Source: Streptococcus himalayensis
GTDB lineage: Bacteria; Bacillota; Bacilli; Lactobacillales; Streptococcaceae
DNA length: 64,000 nucleotides
Assembly: GCF_001708305.1 (NCBI RefSeq)
Contig: NZ_CP016953.1
Span: 475,001 to 539,000, forward strand
Direction: 5' to 3'
Shown here: one piece after another, positions 21,453 to 32,292 of the stretch
Position numbering within the stretch: the first letter of the stretch is position 1
How the letters are laid out: each line of letters begins with the position of its first letter
Notes under the pieces: model-generated
What the model saw: the letters and a program-made list of their open reading frames with translations, nothing else
The model's database searches: none
Told to the model about the DNA's origin: nothing
Program-made: the position numbers and the translations under genes

Positions 21453-22661
<1,209 letters not shown>

Positions 22662-22801
22662 CTTTCAACTATCCCTAGGTTAATCTCAAAACAGATTGAA
22701 GATGAAGTATGTTCTTCAGCCGACTTTGCCGACTGAGTTCTGTATGATTGTATCAAAAATCTTAAAAAATAAAAAGGCTTTTCCTTAGAATGGGCAATTT
22801 A

Positions 22802-22810
22802 TGATATACT
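22802..22810 (+). promoter_or_regulatory. extended -10 promoter of the DUF975 gene
   Basis: TGATATACT is an extended -10 with a poor -35. It lies 26 nt before the ATG and is followed by a GGAGG ribosome-binding site. Confidence 0.65.
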
Positions 22811-22835
22811 AGAGGGAAAGAAATGGAGGTTTTCG

Positions 22836-23666
22836 ATGGATATTCGTGCCATTCGAGCAGAAGCTCGTCAAGTTCAAGCGACAGTAAAAGGCATTCGCTT
22901 ACTCTTTCTAGTCCCAATTCTCACTACTATTTGCTCATCCTTGTTCAATTTTTTTAGTCCCAATGTTTTCTCTGTTCAGAGCCAATTGCAGCCACAGACT
23001 TTCTTCAGTCTCCTCTTCAATCGGTCTCTCTTTCCAATCGTCATCAATTTTGTCCTTTTGATTTTTATCACTTCTGCTTTCTCAGCTTTATCGGAAGTTC
23101 TACGCGGGAAACAAAAGGAAGTGAATTTTCAAGATTCGATTCGTCTATTTCAAGGAGATGTGTTTGGAGCTGTTTTTTCGACCCTCTTTGTCAAACGATT
23201 TGTCCTCTTTCTCTGGAGCTTGGTTGCTACGATTGGCCTCTTTCTAATTTGCTATTCAAGTATTGTAATTCTCAATCTTGCCTTTTCCTATCCTAATGGC
23301 ATTCCTTTGGCCTTAGAAGGGCGTTTTGGAGAGCTGGGAAATTATTTGATAGCTGGATTGATCCTGATGTTCATCGGTTTAGCCATTAGCATTCCTCAAA
23401 TCTATGCCTATTCCCAAGTGGAATTTATCCTTTGTGACCAATTAAAATCCAATCACTATCAAGGCCCTTGGGCCATCCTAAGAGCAAGCCGCCGAATGAT
23501 GAAAGGATACAAAGGAAGTCGATTTATCCTGGATCTGAATTTCATAGGCTGGTATATCCTATCTAGCTTTACCTTTGGTATTTTAGCTATTTATGTATAT
23601 CCTTATATATATGCTAGCCACGCTATTTTTTACGAACACTTAAAAGCTAAACAAGCTAACCTATAA
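22836..23666 (+). CDS. DUF975 family membrane protein
   Basis: 276 residues, starting MDIRAIRAEARQVQATVKG, the soluble lead of the DUF975 family, followed by about six hydrophobic segments. The family is common in Firmicutes and of unknown function. Strong ribosome-binding site GGAGG. Transcribed divergently from tgt and convergently with the surface protein. Confidence 0.85.
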   Translation: MDIRAIRAEARQVQATVKGIRLLFLVPILTTICSSLFNFFSPNVFSVQSQLQPQTFFSLLFNRSLFPIVINFVLLIFITSAFSALSEVLRGKQKEVNFQDSIRLFQGDVFGAVFSTLFVKRFVLFLWSLVATIGLFLICYSSIVILNLAFSYPNGIPLALEGRFGELGNYLIAGLILMFIGLAISIPQIYAYSQVEFILCDQLKSNHYQGPWAILRASRRMMKGYKGSRFILDLNFIGWYILSSFTFGILAIYVYPYIYASHAIFYEHLKAKQANL

Positions 23667-23775
23667 AAAGAGAGAGCTCATTTGTGAAAAGAACCACTTC
23701 TAATGAACTGTATAAAAAGGTCTATACTGTTCATATCAGAAAGTTCTTTTCATTTTGAGACTCTCTTTTTTTGCT
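23667..23775. terminator. large bidirectional terminator
   Basis: A long inverted repeat between convergent genes: AGAGAG...CTCTCT outside, GAAAAGAAC / GTTCTTTTC inside, and ATGAAC / GTTCAT near the tip. It ends in CTCTCTTTTTTT on the plus strand. Confidence 0.8.
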
Positions 23776-23778
23776 TAT

Positions 23779-26610
23779 TTAATCTTCTTTCTTACGAGTG
23801 CGAATCCAAGTTGCAACTCCTGCCATTAAGACACCTACAAAATGGACAAGACTGGAAGCTTCACCTGTTTTTGGCAAACTGGATAGCTTCTTATCTGAAG
23901 AAGAGCCATTTTTGTTCTTCCTTATATCTGCCATTTTTTGGATCTTATCCATATCCTTATCACCTATCGATGGAGCATGCATGCTATTTTCCCTTGATAG
24001 GTTCTGATTCGATCTTTGCTCCAATTGAGACTTGTCATTTTTTTCTTCTTTTGGAGAATTAGATGGAGGATTATGATTGACATCATCTGAAATTTTAGGA
24101 TTGCTTTCCTTTGGCGGTTGAGGCAATTGCCCATCACTTTCTGGGGGCATTGGCGAATTTTGAGGATTTTTAGGTAGTGGGGATTCTGGAACTATAAGTT
24201 TTTCCTTTTTCGGAGCTGAAGGTTGCCCTTTTTCAGATTTCACTGGAGGAGTTTTTGGAACCTCTGGTACTTTGGGGGCTGGTTGTTGTGGAATTGGATC
24301 TACCTCTGGCTGAACTGGAGGCATTTCTGGAACCTCTGGTACTTTGGGGGCCGGTTGTTGTGGAATTGGATCCGCCTCTGGTTGAACTGGAGGCATTTCT
24401 GGAACCTCTGGTACTTTGGGGGCCGGTTGTTGTGGAATTGGATCCGCCTCTGGTTGAACTGGAGGCATTTCTGGAACCTCTGGTACTTTAGGGGCCGGTT
24501 GTTGTGGAATTGGATCCGCCTCTGGCTGAACTGGAGGCATTTCTGGAACTTCTGGTACTTTGGGGGCCGGTTGTTGTGGAATTGGAAGTGGCGTAGCGAC
24601 TTTCGTACCAATCTCAACAATCTGAGTTACAGCTTCTTTCGTGACTGTATTTGACAACACTCTGCGCGATAATTCCTTGTCACCTTGGGTTTTGATTTCT
24701 TCAATAATCGTCCGTTCCCCTTTTACGCCAAAGACTTTCACTCGACGTTCACCTTGTGGTAACTCTGGATTTGATTCTTCTTGTACCCCAAATGGAATTT
24801 CTTCCGTTCGTGCTTCTTGAATTGTTTTAATAGCTGGAGTTAATGGAGTAAGCGGTTCAGTTTTTCTTTCTTCCTTAGTACCAACTTCGACAATCTGAGT
24901 CACCGCAGGTTTCGTAATCATCTCAGACACCTTTGTCCGTGACAACTCCTTATCTCCCTGTTTTTTGACCTCTTCAACAATCGTTCGGACACCCTTTACA
25001 CCAGCAACTTTCGTTCTACGCTGACCTTTTGGCAACTCTGGATTTGATTCTTCTTGTACCCCAAATGGAATCTCTTCGGTTTTAGTTTCCTTGATTGTCT
25101 GAACCACAGATGTCAACGTGGTCAAGGGACCTACCTGCTGTGCTTGCAGCTTCTCAAACAAATTCTCAAATTTCTTTTGTTTCGGATAGATATCCTCTGC
25201 TAGGAAATGATTAAAATCAGCAAATTTCCCCGTTTCAATCGTTGCATAGGGAGTTCCTGTAAACATGGACTTGAGAATCTCTTCTAACTCTGTATTATTC
25301 GGATATTTCCGACGTTTTTGCTCCAATTCACGCGCAATTCGTTCAACTTCTCCAAACTGCGTCACAAAGTAAAGATTATCTCGAATCCGACGCAGTTCCT
25401 GATCGTTTGTATCTGGCGATTTTAGCTTCTCAAAGGTATCTGTATAGGCTCCTAATAACTCTTTAATGTCTTGCCACACACGCATACTTGTCCCATAAAG
25501 ACTTGGATCGGTCAATTCTGGTAATGTTCTGAGCGTTTTAAGAATCTCTTTCGCTTTTTTTAGCGTGCCCTTTTCTTCTGCCTTTAAATCTTCAAGGTTT
25601 TTTTGTTTGGCATCCGCTAAAACGCTATCTAGTTGACTTTCAACCTGAGCTTGCTCTAATCGTTCATTTAATGCTACGCGATGGTCCGCAGTCAAGAAAC
25701 CAAGAGCTGCAATCTCTTTTGCAATTTGCTGACGTTTGTCAAATATCACTTTATTGTTAGCTGATCGAGTATCTGCCTCGCGTAAAATAGCCTCAACCTC
25801 TTCGACGCTAGATCCATTTTCAACTCGATTGACAAAATCCGTACGCTCTTGAGGGTCAAGATCATTTTTCCCGAGTAGCTCTCTTCTAGCCTCTTCCTTT
25901 TTCTGTTTGAGCATTTCCTGTGCTTTGACTGCTCCTACAGCCTCCGCTTGAAGAGTATCTAATTCTTCCTTACTCTTAGCATTTTGGATTTTTTCCAAAT
26001 AACTATTTTTTAGAGCTGTTGGAAGCGAAAGCTTTTTAACAGCTTCTTGTACAGTCTTTTTATAAACAGCTAGATTATTTTTGGCTTCGACCTCTTCATA
26101 ACTCTTTTGAAATTCTTTTGTCAGCTCCTCATAGTCTTGCTTTTTAGCAACTTCCTCTAGTCTTTTTATATAGTCAGGACCAGCATCTTTTAAAATATTT
26201 TTTGCCGTTTCCAATGTCTGCTTCAATAGCTTTGCGTAATCCTCTGCAACCGCATGTTTGTAATTTTGAAATTCTACATTGTTATCAGAAGAATTCGCCT
26301 TTGCGACCAATTCATCCTTGATGGACTCAAGCGTTTGTACCTCTACATCTTTAAAATCCTTTTCAACAATTTCCTTTAGTTGTGAAAATGCCTGTGATTT
26401 CTCTATCGTTGCATAAGATTTACTATAGCCTTGACGACCTGTATCGTGATTTGCTAAAGCCTTTAGTTGCTTATACAGGGTTTTCAAGTCTGTCTTTAAC
26501 TGGGTATGTTGGTCTAACATTTCTGCAGAAACTCGTACAACAGGGGAAACCTGAGGTACGGCTGATAAAAGTGCCACACTAGTAGCCACTAGACAAAATT
26601 GTTTTTTCAT
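23779..26610 (-). CDS. LPXTG surface protein with G5 domains and proline repeats
   Basis: A 943-residue secreted, wall-anchored protein. Order: signal peptide (1 to about 29, cleavage after VRVSA), long charged alpha-helical region (about 30-490) rich in Lys/Glu, two G5-like domains (about 493-583 and 587-670, each with TEEIPFGVQEESNPELP and ending IVEVGTK or IVEIGTK), a proline-rich tract of 24-residue repeats (about 672-790), a Ser/Asn/Lys linker, then LPKTGE (about 911), a hydrophobic segment and RTRKKED. G5 domains often bind amino sugars or host polymers. The architecture recalls streptococcal adhesins and IgA-binding proteins, but I cannot assign a ligand. A TATAAT at 26661-26666 is a likely -10. 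Confidence 0.85.
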   Translation of the reverse strand: MKKQFCLVATSVALLSAVPQVSPVVRVSAEMLDQHTQLKTDLKTLYKQLKALANHDTGRQGYSKSYATIEKSQAFSQLKEIVEKDFKDVEVQTLESIKDELVAKANSSDNNVEFQNYKHAVAEDYAKLLKQTLETAKNILKDAGPDYIKRLEEVAKKQDYEELTKEFQKSYEEVEAKNNLAVYKKTVQEAVKKLSLPTALKNSYLEKIQNAKSKEELDTLQAEAVGAVKAQEMLKQKKEEARRELLGKNDLDPQERTDFVNRVENGSSVEEVEAILREADTRSANNKVIFDKRQQIAKEIAALGFLTADHRVALNERLEQAQVESQLDSVLADAKQKNLEDLKAEEKGTLKKAKEILKTLRTLPELTDPSLYGTSMRVWQDIKELLGAYTDTFEKLKSPDTNDQELRRIRDNLYFVTQFGEVERIARELEQKRRKYPNNTELEEILKSMFTGTPYATIETGKFADFNHFLAEDIYPKQKKFENLFEKLQAQQVGPLTTLTSVVQTIKETKTEEIPFGVQEESNPELPKGQRRTKVAGVKGVRTIVEEVKKQGDKELSRTKVSEMITKPAVTQIVEVGTKEERKTEPLTPLTPAIKTIQEARTEEIPFGVQEESNPELPQGERRVKVFGVKGERTIIEEIKTQGDKELSRRVLSNTVTKEAVTQIVEIGTKVATPLPIPQQPAPKVPEVPEMPPVQPEADPIPQQPAPKVPEVPEMPPVQPEADPIPQQPAPKVPEVPEMPPVQPEADPIPQQPAPKVPEVPEMPPVQPEVDPIPQQPAPKVPEVPKTPPVKSEKGQPSAPKKEKLIVPESPLPKNPQNSPMPPESDGQLPQPPKESNPKISDDVNHNPPSNSPKEEKNDKSQLEQRSNQNLSRENSMHAPSIGDKDMDKIQKMADIRKNKNGSSSDKKLSSLPKTGEASSLVHFVGVLMAGVATWIRTRKKED
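24243..24592 (-). repeat. 72-bp tandem repeats (proline-rich)
   Basis: Four near-identical 72-bp units plus a diverged copy; GAATTGGATC recurs at about 24291, 24363, 24435 and 24507. Each encodes 24 residues containing PIPQQPAPKVPEVPEMPP. The few differences are single bases, so copy number is probably variable among strains. Confidence 0.95.
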
Positions 26611-26872
26611 ATCTATGTCTCTCTTTCTAAGCTCTCACGAACTACCTTCTAATCGCTCTCATTATACATGAGACGAAAGCTTCAAACAAACCTAGATAAA
26701 ATACAGATAATAGCCTTTTCATAGACTTTTTTGAAAAACATAGATGATTGATAGAAAAGGTTCCTCTAGTACGAACATTTCTTATCTAAGCTGTCCTTCT
26801 ACCATTTTTCCCCGTACAATCATTCAGGTGTGTATTTTGTGTAAATTTTAACGAGCTATCGATTTGAGAATT

Positions 26873-26962
26873 CTACTCTATCAAAATCAGACTAGGCAAC
26901 GAAACCTAGAGTTCAGCAAGGTGAGCTACCCACATCAGATTTTGATTTTTGACGATTATAAA
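26873..26962. repeat. dispersed repeat element, copy A
   Basis: About 90 bp with inverted ends (ATCAAAATCAGAC ... CAGATTTTGATTTTTGACG) and a core ACTAGGCAACGAAACCTAG...GTTCAGCAAGGTGAG. The same ends and core recur at 41216-41322 and, split, at 33724-34079. This looks like a miniature mobile element. Confidence 0.65.
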
Positions 26963-27244
26963 GCTCAGTAAGGCATGTGAACAATGGCAGAGTTGGATGT
27001 GCCTAGTCCATCACTCTAATCACTGCGATAAGATGCTAAGAAAACATTCTTCATACTCATTTAATTTCAAAAATAGCTAAACCATATATAAAAATTTATT
27101 TTTTGCTATGAAATGAAGTGGACTAAATAAGTCAAACAGGATGCTTTTTCAGCAAATGAAAAGGATAGTGATAAAAAAGAGGTAGGAAACATCTAAGAAA
27201 GGCCCAAAATCGCTACCTTTGATTTTCATTGAGTATCAACATAG

Positions 27245-27294
27245 AAAAACGCATGATAGCAAGACTTCAAAAAGCTTGCTATCATGCACTTTTT
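27245..27294 (-). terminator. terminator of the TPR-HhH gene
   Basis: A perfect 13-bp stem GCATGATAGCAAG / CTTGCTATCATGC (27251-27287) followed on the reverse strand by GTTTTTC. Confidence 0.8.
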
Positions 27295-27332
27295 ATCACA
27301 TCTACTATTGACACAACCTCTTTAGGATATTT

Positions 27333-28415
27333 CTAGTCTTCTTTCAGCTGAACACCATTAGCAATCAAGCGCTCTACACTCACCTTGCCAATCCCTTGCA
27401 AAGCCAACAAATCCTTTTTCTTAAATGACTGAAAATCTTCTGGTCGAATCAAGCCTTCTTCAAGCAAGGATTCAACGGCTCCACTTGGTAAACCTGCAAA
27501 TAGCGGATTGCGTTCAGTATGAAGCTCAAATTCTGCCTGATAATACTCTTCATAGTGCTTCCGTAACCATTCAAAGACAATTTCTGTCCCAAACAGAAAC
27601 TCCTCTAATCCATCGAATAAGGAAAGACTTGAAACTTCGAAATACCCCTCTTTTGAAATCGAAAACATCGTACGTGCACTTTTTACATCTCTAGAAAAGT
27701 CAAGAGCAGCTAGAAAATTCTCATCCAGATCTATCATTTTCTTAAAGAGATGCTGGGCATCCAGGCTCCGCTCTGTGATAATCGCCAACACAAGGAGTTT
27801 CCCAATCATCTCCGCATCCTCTTTGTGTTCTTTCTGGTTTGCAAATTTCACAGCCTTATCCCATTGGTAAAGAAAACAATAAAGTACCATCATCATATAC
27901 CGACTTCCCAAATTATCACTAGGGTTCATCCGATAGAGTTCTTCAAAATGTTTCAAAGCCTGTGGATACATTTTTTGGTTAAAATACTGAAAAGCCAAAC
28001 GATTTTTCAAACGCATGTAGGGCCGTTCTTTGAAATTCACCCAACCAGACCGTTCTCCTTTTAACCACTTTTTCCGCTCCTGACTCTCGAATTCCTTGAG
28101 TTGGGATAATACTTCCAATTGGTTAACTGACTCTACTTCCAACTGGGCAATCTTTGCATCTATATTCTCTTTGTCTCGTTCTAGAATCTGTTGAGCGAGT
28201 TGTAAACGTCTTGTATCCTCTCTTTCGTAGGCTAATTCTTCCAGCAAATCAGACAATTCCATGAAACCTGCCTGGCCTTGACGTTTTTTCTGATTTTGCT
28301 CATTGTATAGGTTCATATAAGCTGCAACCGCTTCTTCAACACTTTCATATTCTGTGAGGTGCTCCTCTAAAAATGTTTCAACATTCCCAAATAATTCCTC
28401 TGTTAAATAACTCAT
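27333..28415 (-). CDS. TPR-like protein with C-terminal helix-hairpin-helix
   Basis: 360 residues, cytoplasmic, not a named family to me. Residues about 130-240 look like tetratricopeptide helices (AFQYFNQKMYPQALKHFEELYRMNPSD is the clearest unit, given by its ends). The last about 40 residues contain LLALQGIGKVSVERLIANGV, a helix-hairpin-helix typical of DNA-binding or protein-interaction modules. A coiled-coil-like charged region spans about 60-115. Followed by a strong terminator. The pairing of repeats and HhH suggests a scaffold contacting nucleic acid; this is inference. Confidence 0.6.
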   Translation of the reverse strand: MSYLTEELFGNVETFLEEHLTEYESVEEAVAAYMNLYNEQNQKKRQGQAGFMELSDLLEELAYEREDTRRLQLAQQILERDKENIDAKIAQLEVESVNQLEVLSQLKEFESQERKKWLKGERSGWVNFKERPYMRLKNRLAFQYFNQKMYPQALKHFEELYRMNPSDNLGSRYMMMVLYCFLYQWDKAVKFANQKEHKEDAEMIGKLLVLAIITERSLDAQHLFKKMIDLDENFLAALDFSRDVKSARTMFSISKEGYFEVSSLSLFDGLEEFLFGTEIVFEWLRKHYEEYYQAEFELHTERNPLFAGLPSGAVESLLEEGLIRPEDFQSFKKKDLLALQGIGKVSVERLIANGVQLKED

Positions 28416-28468
28416 TCCGTTTTCCTTTATTTTTTACAAAAACAATGCTACTTTTTTCAATCCATTCA

Positions 28469-28966
28469 TCAGCTATGTTCAATTGCTTGACAAATCAGTT
28501 GAACAGTCGCTTCTAAACTCAGCTCAGCTGACAGCAAGACTTCTTCTGCCCATCCAAGATAATCCTTCTCTTTCCACCACCGCTTCATATCGTCCGGTGT
28601 AAAATCAGCCCTTTTGGAGCGAGTAGCATGCCGCTTAACCGTTTCTTCAAAGGGGATATCATAGTAATAGGCATAGACACGAGGAGCAAACAGCTGACGC
28701 AATTGCGCTAGCATCTCCCCATAAATATCAGCTTCATAAAAGCCTTCAACAATGACCAGCAAATCCTCTGCATACCCGAAACGTGCGATGGTTTCTGTCA
28801 GCCCAATGGATAGATTTCCTGGCTCAACTTTTTCTTTCAACATGGTTCTTCTAACATTATCTTGAGAAACCACTAAGGTTTTACGGTCATAGTGATGTTG
28901 CATGGCCTCTGCCAGACTCGTCTTTCCTGAACCAGAATTGCCGCGGATAATGACCAAGGTAGACAC
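28469..28966 (-). CDS. P-loop kinase (AAA / zeta-toxin-like fold)
   Basis: About 165 residues with Walker A RGNSGSGKTS close to the N-terminus and LLVIVEGFYEADIYGEML in the middle. I chose the GTG at 28966, because AGGAG lies 7 nt upstream and because it overlaps the preceding stop as TAGTG, a sign of translational coupling. A longer in-frame start exists but would overlap the previous gene by 46 nt. Proteins of this type are often annotated as kinases of unknown substrate. Confidence 0.65.
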   Translation of the reverse strand: MSTLVIIRGNSGSGKTSLAEAMQHHYDRKTLVVSQDNVRRTMLKEKVEPGNLSIGLTETIARFGYAEDLLVIVEGFYEADIYGEMLAQLRQLFAPRVYAYYYDIPFEETVKRHATRSKRADFTPDDMKRWWKEKDYLGWAEEVLLSAELSLEATVQLICQAIEHS

Positions 28967-29403
28967 TAGCTTACTCCTGTCATCAAGCGAACGTATTCTC
29001 GCTTGATACAACGATTCATCACCACATCGTCACGACCGGCAGTTTCTAAAATAGCGGCTGCCTCTTCGTTTTGAAGCTCTAATTGGGCCCAGAAAATCTT
29101 GGCATTTGTTTCAACAAACTCCCGTGCCACATCTGGCAAAAACTCGCTTCTACGAAAGACATTCACGATGTCAATCGCTACAGGCACATCCGCCAGAGTT
29201 GCATAGACCGTTTCCCCTAAAATCTCGCTGCCAGCTAGACGAGGATTGATTGGGATAATCTGATAGCCCATGTCCTGCATAAATTTCGCAATGCGGTTGC
29301 TGACTGTTTCTTCACGATTGGACAAGCCAACCACTGCAATGGTCTTACTATTAGCTAGATAACTCTTCACTTGTTCGTCTGTTGGATTTTGAAATTCGTA
29401 CAT
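28966..29403 (-). CDS. CoA-binding protein (YccU type)
   Basis: 145 residues, Rossmann-like CoA-binding domain: IAVVGLSNREETVSNRIAKF (about 22-41) and IIPINPRLAG (about 49-58). The family is small, widespread and of unclear role. Its stop overlaps the GTG of the kinase gene, so the two are probably made together. Confidence 0.8.
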   Translation of the reverse strand: MYEFQNPTDEQVKSYLANSKTIAVVGLSNREETVSNRIAKFMQDMGYQIIPINPRLAGSEILGETVYATLADVPVAIDIVNVFRRSEFLPDVAREFVETNAKIFWAQLELQNEEAAAILETAGRDDVVMNRCIKREYVRLMTGVS

Positions 29404-29464
29404 GGTACTTCCTCCTTTTTCCTCTATTATACCACATTGAAAAGGCTTTCGAATAGAAAATGCA

Positions 29465-29495
29465 AAAAGAAGAGCCCTTTACGAGCCCTTCTTTC
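29465..29495 (-). terminator. terminator of polA
   Basis: GAAGGGCTC / GGGCTCTTC stem (two G-U pairs) followed by TTTTT on the reverse strand, about 105 nt past the polA stop. Confidence 0.6.
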
Positions 29496-29601
29496 GGAGA
29501 TTATTATGAAAAAGTTTAGGATGTTATCAAAATAAAGTTAGGAGGTCTTTATTTGATGGTATTAGTATATCGCCTGTAGCTTAAAATAACCTAAAACGAG
29601 A

Positions 29602-32241
29602 TTATTTTGCTTCATACCAGGTTTTTCCTGCATTTTCATCTGCCTCCAGGGGAACGGAGAGAGCAATAGCGGTCTCCATCGTTTCTTTGACCAACTGACG
29701 AATAACGGTCAACTCCTCATTAGGCACTTCAAGGACAATTTCATCGTGGACTTGCAACAGCATCCGCGTTTTAAACTGACCATCGGTCAAAGCCTGATCC
29801 AAACGAATCATAGCAATTTTTAAAATATCAGCGGCACTTCCTTGAATAGGAGAGTTAATCGCTGTTCTCTCCGCAAAACTACGCACATTGAAATTCCGAG
29901 AATTGATATCTGGAATTTCGCGACGGCGGTGAAAGAGGGTTTCTACATAGCCTTTATCCCTTGCTTCCCGCACGACCGTTTCCATATACTCCTTGATTTT
30001 AGGATAGCGTTCAAAATACATATCAATGTAAGATTTCGCTTCTTGACGTGTGATGCCAAGGTTATTGGACAAACCAAAGTCTGAAATCCCATACACCACC
30101 CCAAAATTCACAGCCTTGGCATTTCGGCGGTCATTAGAGGTGACATCCTCGGCCTTTTCAATACCAAAGACCCGCATAGCTGTCGAGGTATGGATATCCG
30201 CTCCATGGTTAAAGGCATCAATCAAATGCTCATCTCCTGAAATGTGGGCCAAAACCCGCAATTCAATCTGGGAATAGTCCGAACTCAACAGCACACTGTC
30301 CTTCCACTCTGGCACAAAGGCCTTACGAATCAAGCGTCCTTGATCCAAGCGAACAGGGATATTTTGCAGATTTGGGTCAATGCTGGACAGGCGACCTGTC
30401 TGGGTCAAATCCTGCACATAACGCGTATGAATCTTCCCGTCTGCTAAGATGGAATCTTGCAGGCCAATCACATACGTTGATTGCAGTTTGGCAATTTGGC
30501 GATATTCCAAGATTTTGGCCACGATGGGTGCAATGGGAGCCAAACGCTCCAAAACATCAACTGCTGTCGAATAGCCCGTTTTGGTTTTCTTAGTCATCTC
30601 CAAAGGCAATCCTAACTTTTCAAAAAGAATCACACCCAGCTGCTTGGGGGAATTGATATTAAATTTTTCGCCAGCCATCTCGTGGATTTCTTGGGTCAAA
30701 CGAGCTAAGACAATCTCATTTTCTGCCTGCATGTCTTGAAGAGTGGCCTTCTCCACTCGGATTCCTGCGATTTCCATCTTGGCAAGGACATAGGCCAAAG
30801 GCTGCTCCATTTCTTCTAACAAGGCCATTTGCCCGTGCTCTTGCAAAGCCTCTCTCATCGGCTGCTCTGTCTCGACCAGCACTGCTACCTTCCTTGCTAA
30901 ATGGGCAAAAAGCACATCCTTTTCTGGAACAGCTTGCTTGGCCCCACGGCCGTAGAATTCTTCATCCGTCGGAAGAATCGTTGTTCCATACAAGTTCGCG
31001 ATGGTTGAGATAGCATTATCTTCTACGGTTGATAGAAGGTATTTAGCCAAACGACTATCAAAAGCTGGACGCACAAGGTTAATCCCCAGTCGGCTCAATA
31101 GCACCTTGGCCCGCTTGAAATCATACACACAGAGAGCTGTACTCTCTAAAAACTCCTTAAAAACGGGCTGGGTCAGAAGGGTCAAGTCATGACTGACATA
31201 GATTTTCTCCTTATTGCCCCAAGCAAAGCCAACCATTTCTTCCGTATGGTAATTGTCCTTCACGAGCTCAAAATGGAAAAATTGGTCTTGAGAGAGCATG
31301 GTTGGGTCAACACTTGTCACCTCTGTAAAAGCTACTTCCGTCGTATCAGTGGTTTCCTCAGCCGCATTCATCGCTTTTTTCAGCTGGGTAAAGCCCATTT
31401 CATCATAGAAACGTCCAAGTTCCTCGACCTTGGGACCCTTGTAGGCTAAATCTGTCAGGCCAATTTCAATCGGTGCTTTTGTATCAATGGTCGCAAGCGT
31501 CTTAGACAAGAAGGCAATGTCCTTGTCATTGATGAGATTTTCCTTCATCTTGGACTTCTTCATCCCCTCGATATTTTGGTACAATCCTTCTAAACTACCA
31601 TATTCCTTGAGCAACTTCAGACCTGTTTTTTCTCCAATCTTCGTCACTCCAGGGATATTGTCCGAAGAATCTCCCATCAAGGCTTTTAAGTCAATAAATT
31701 GAGCAGGCGTGATGCCCATCTTTTCCATCAGATACGCAGGAGTGAAGGCTTCAAACTCTGCGACCCCTTTTTTCGAAATCTCAACCACCGTATGATCATC
31801 TGCCAGCTGAATCAAGTCCTTATCCCCGCTGACAATGGTCACAGAAAAACCATCAGCCTCTGCTTGTTTGGCCAAGGTTCCGATAATATCATCTGCTTCG
31901 TACTGCTCCAAATCATAATGCTGAATGCCCAGTACCTCAATCATCTGGCGAATAAAAGGAAATTGCTCACGAAATTCATCTGGAGTTTTGGCACGACCGC
32001 CTTTGTAGTCTGCATACATCTCTGTCCGAAAGGTCGTCTTGCCCGCGTCAAAAGCGACTAAAATGTGGCTTGGCTGAATCCGCTCCAAAAGATGATGGAG
32101 CATAAGATGAAAGCCATAAATCGCATTGGTATGAAGGCCACTCGGACTCTTAAATCGATCCATCTGCTGGTAAAGGGCAAAAAAGGCCCGAAAAGCGACG
32201 GAAGAACCGTCAATCAGTAATAATGTTTTCTTCGTTTCCAT
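29602..32241 (-). CDS. polA: DNA polymerase I
   Basis: 879 residues. N-terminal 5'-3' exonuclease (LLIDGSSVAFRAFFALY, DADD-type EADDIIGT, GDKDLIQL, KALMGDSSDNIPGV), a central 3'-5' exonuclease-like region without clear catalytic acidic residues, and the polymerase domain (RLSSIDPNLQNIPVR, DYSQIELRVLAHIS, RRNAKAVNFGVVYG, LLQVHDEIVLEV). Used in Okazaki fragment processing and repair. The ATG at 32241 matches known streptococcal N-termini, but it lies only 6 nt after a TATAAT. Confidence 0.98.
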   Translation of the reverse strand: METKKTLLLIDGSSVAFRAFFALYQQMDRFKSPSGLHTNAIYGFHLMLHHLLERIQPSHILVAFDAGKTTFRTEMYADYKGGRAKTPDEFREQFPFIRQMIEVLGIQHYDLEQYEADDIIGTLAKQAEADGFSVTIVSGDKDLIQLADDHTVVEISKKGVAEFEAFTPAYLMEKMGITPAQFIDLKALMGDSSDNIPGVTKIGEKTGLKLLKEYGSLEGLYQNIEGMKKSKMKENLINDKDIAFLSKTLATIDTKAPIEIGLTDLAYKGPKVEELGRFYDEMGFTQLKKAMNAAEETTDTTEVAFTEVTSVDPTMLSQDQFFHFELVKDNYHTEEMVGFAWGNKEKIYVSHDLTLLTQPVFKEFLESTALCVYDFKRAKVLLSRLGINLVRPAFDSRLAKYLLSTVEDNAISTIANLYGTTILPTDEEFYGRGAKQAVPEKDVLFAHLARKVAVLVETEQPMREALQEHGQMALLEEMEQPLAYVLAKMEIAGIRVEKATLQDMQAENEIVLARLTQEIHEMAGEKFNINSPKQLGVILFEKLGLPLEMTKKTKTGYSTAVDVLERLAPIAPIVAKILEYRQIAKLQSTYVIGLQDSILADGKIHTRYVQDLTQTGRLSSIDPNLQNIPVRLDQGRLIRKAFVPEWKDSVLLSSDYSQIELRVLAHISGDEHLIDAFNHGADIHTSTAMRVFGIEKAEDVTSNDRRNAKAVNFGVVYGISDFGLSNNLGITRQEAKSYIDMYFERYPKIKEYMETVVREARDKGYVETLFHRRREIPDINSRNFNVRSFAERTAINSPIQGSAADILKIAMIRLDQALTDGQFKTRMLLQVHDEIVLEVPNEELTVIRQLVKETMETAIALSVPLEADENAGKTWYEAK

Positions 32242-32247
32242 AAACCT

Positions 32248-32256
32248 ATTATACCA
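32248..32256 (-). promoter_or_regulatory. polA extended -10, possibly giving a leaderless mRNA
   Basis: TGGTATAAT on the reverse strand ends 6 nt before the polA ATG. A start site 6-7 nt downstream would fall at or within a base of the start codon. Only AGG lies between, so no normal Shine-Dalgarno could be in the message. Confidence 0.5.
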
Positions 32257-32292
32257 TAGACCTAGGCAGAAGCGAGCAAATCACCATCATAG

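Larger units (their letters stand above)
26611..27332. other. intergenic region with two repeat elements
   Basis: 722 bp without a gene. It contains the surface-protein promoter, a palindrome-ended repeat at 26873-26962, a second stretch with related ends (ATACTCATTTAA near 27053 and TTTTCATTGAGTAT near 27223), and the terminator at 27245-27294. Confidence 0.6.

Noticed and set aside
24280..24592. CRISPR array
   Set aside because: The repeats are contiguous 72-bp coding units without spacers; no cas genes are present.
24223..24654. Long open frames on the opposite strand and in other frames of the proline repeats
   Set aside because: They are produced by the 72-bp repeat unit having no stops in several frames; no ribosome-binding sites.
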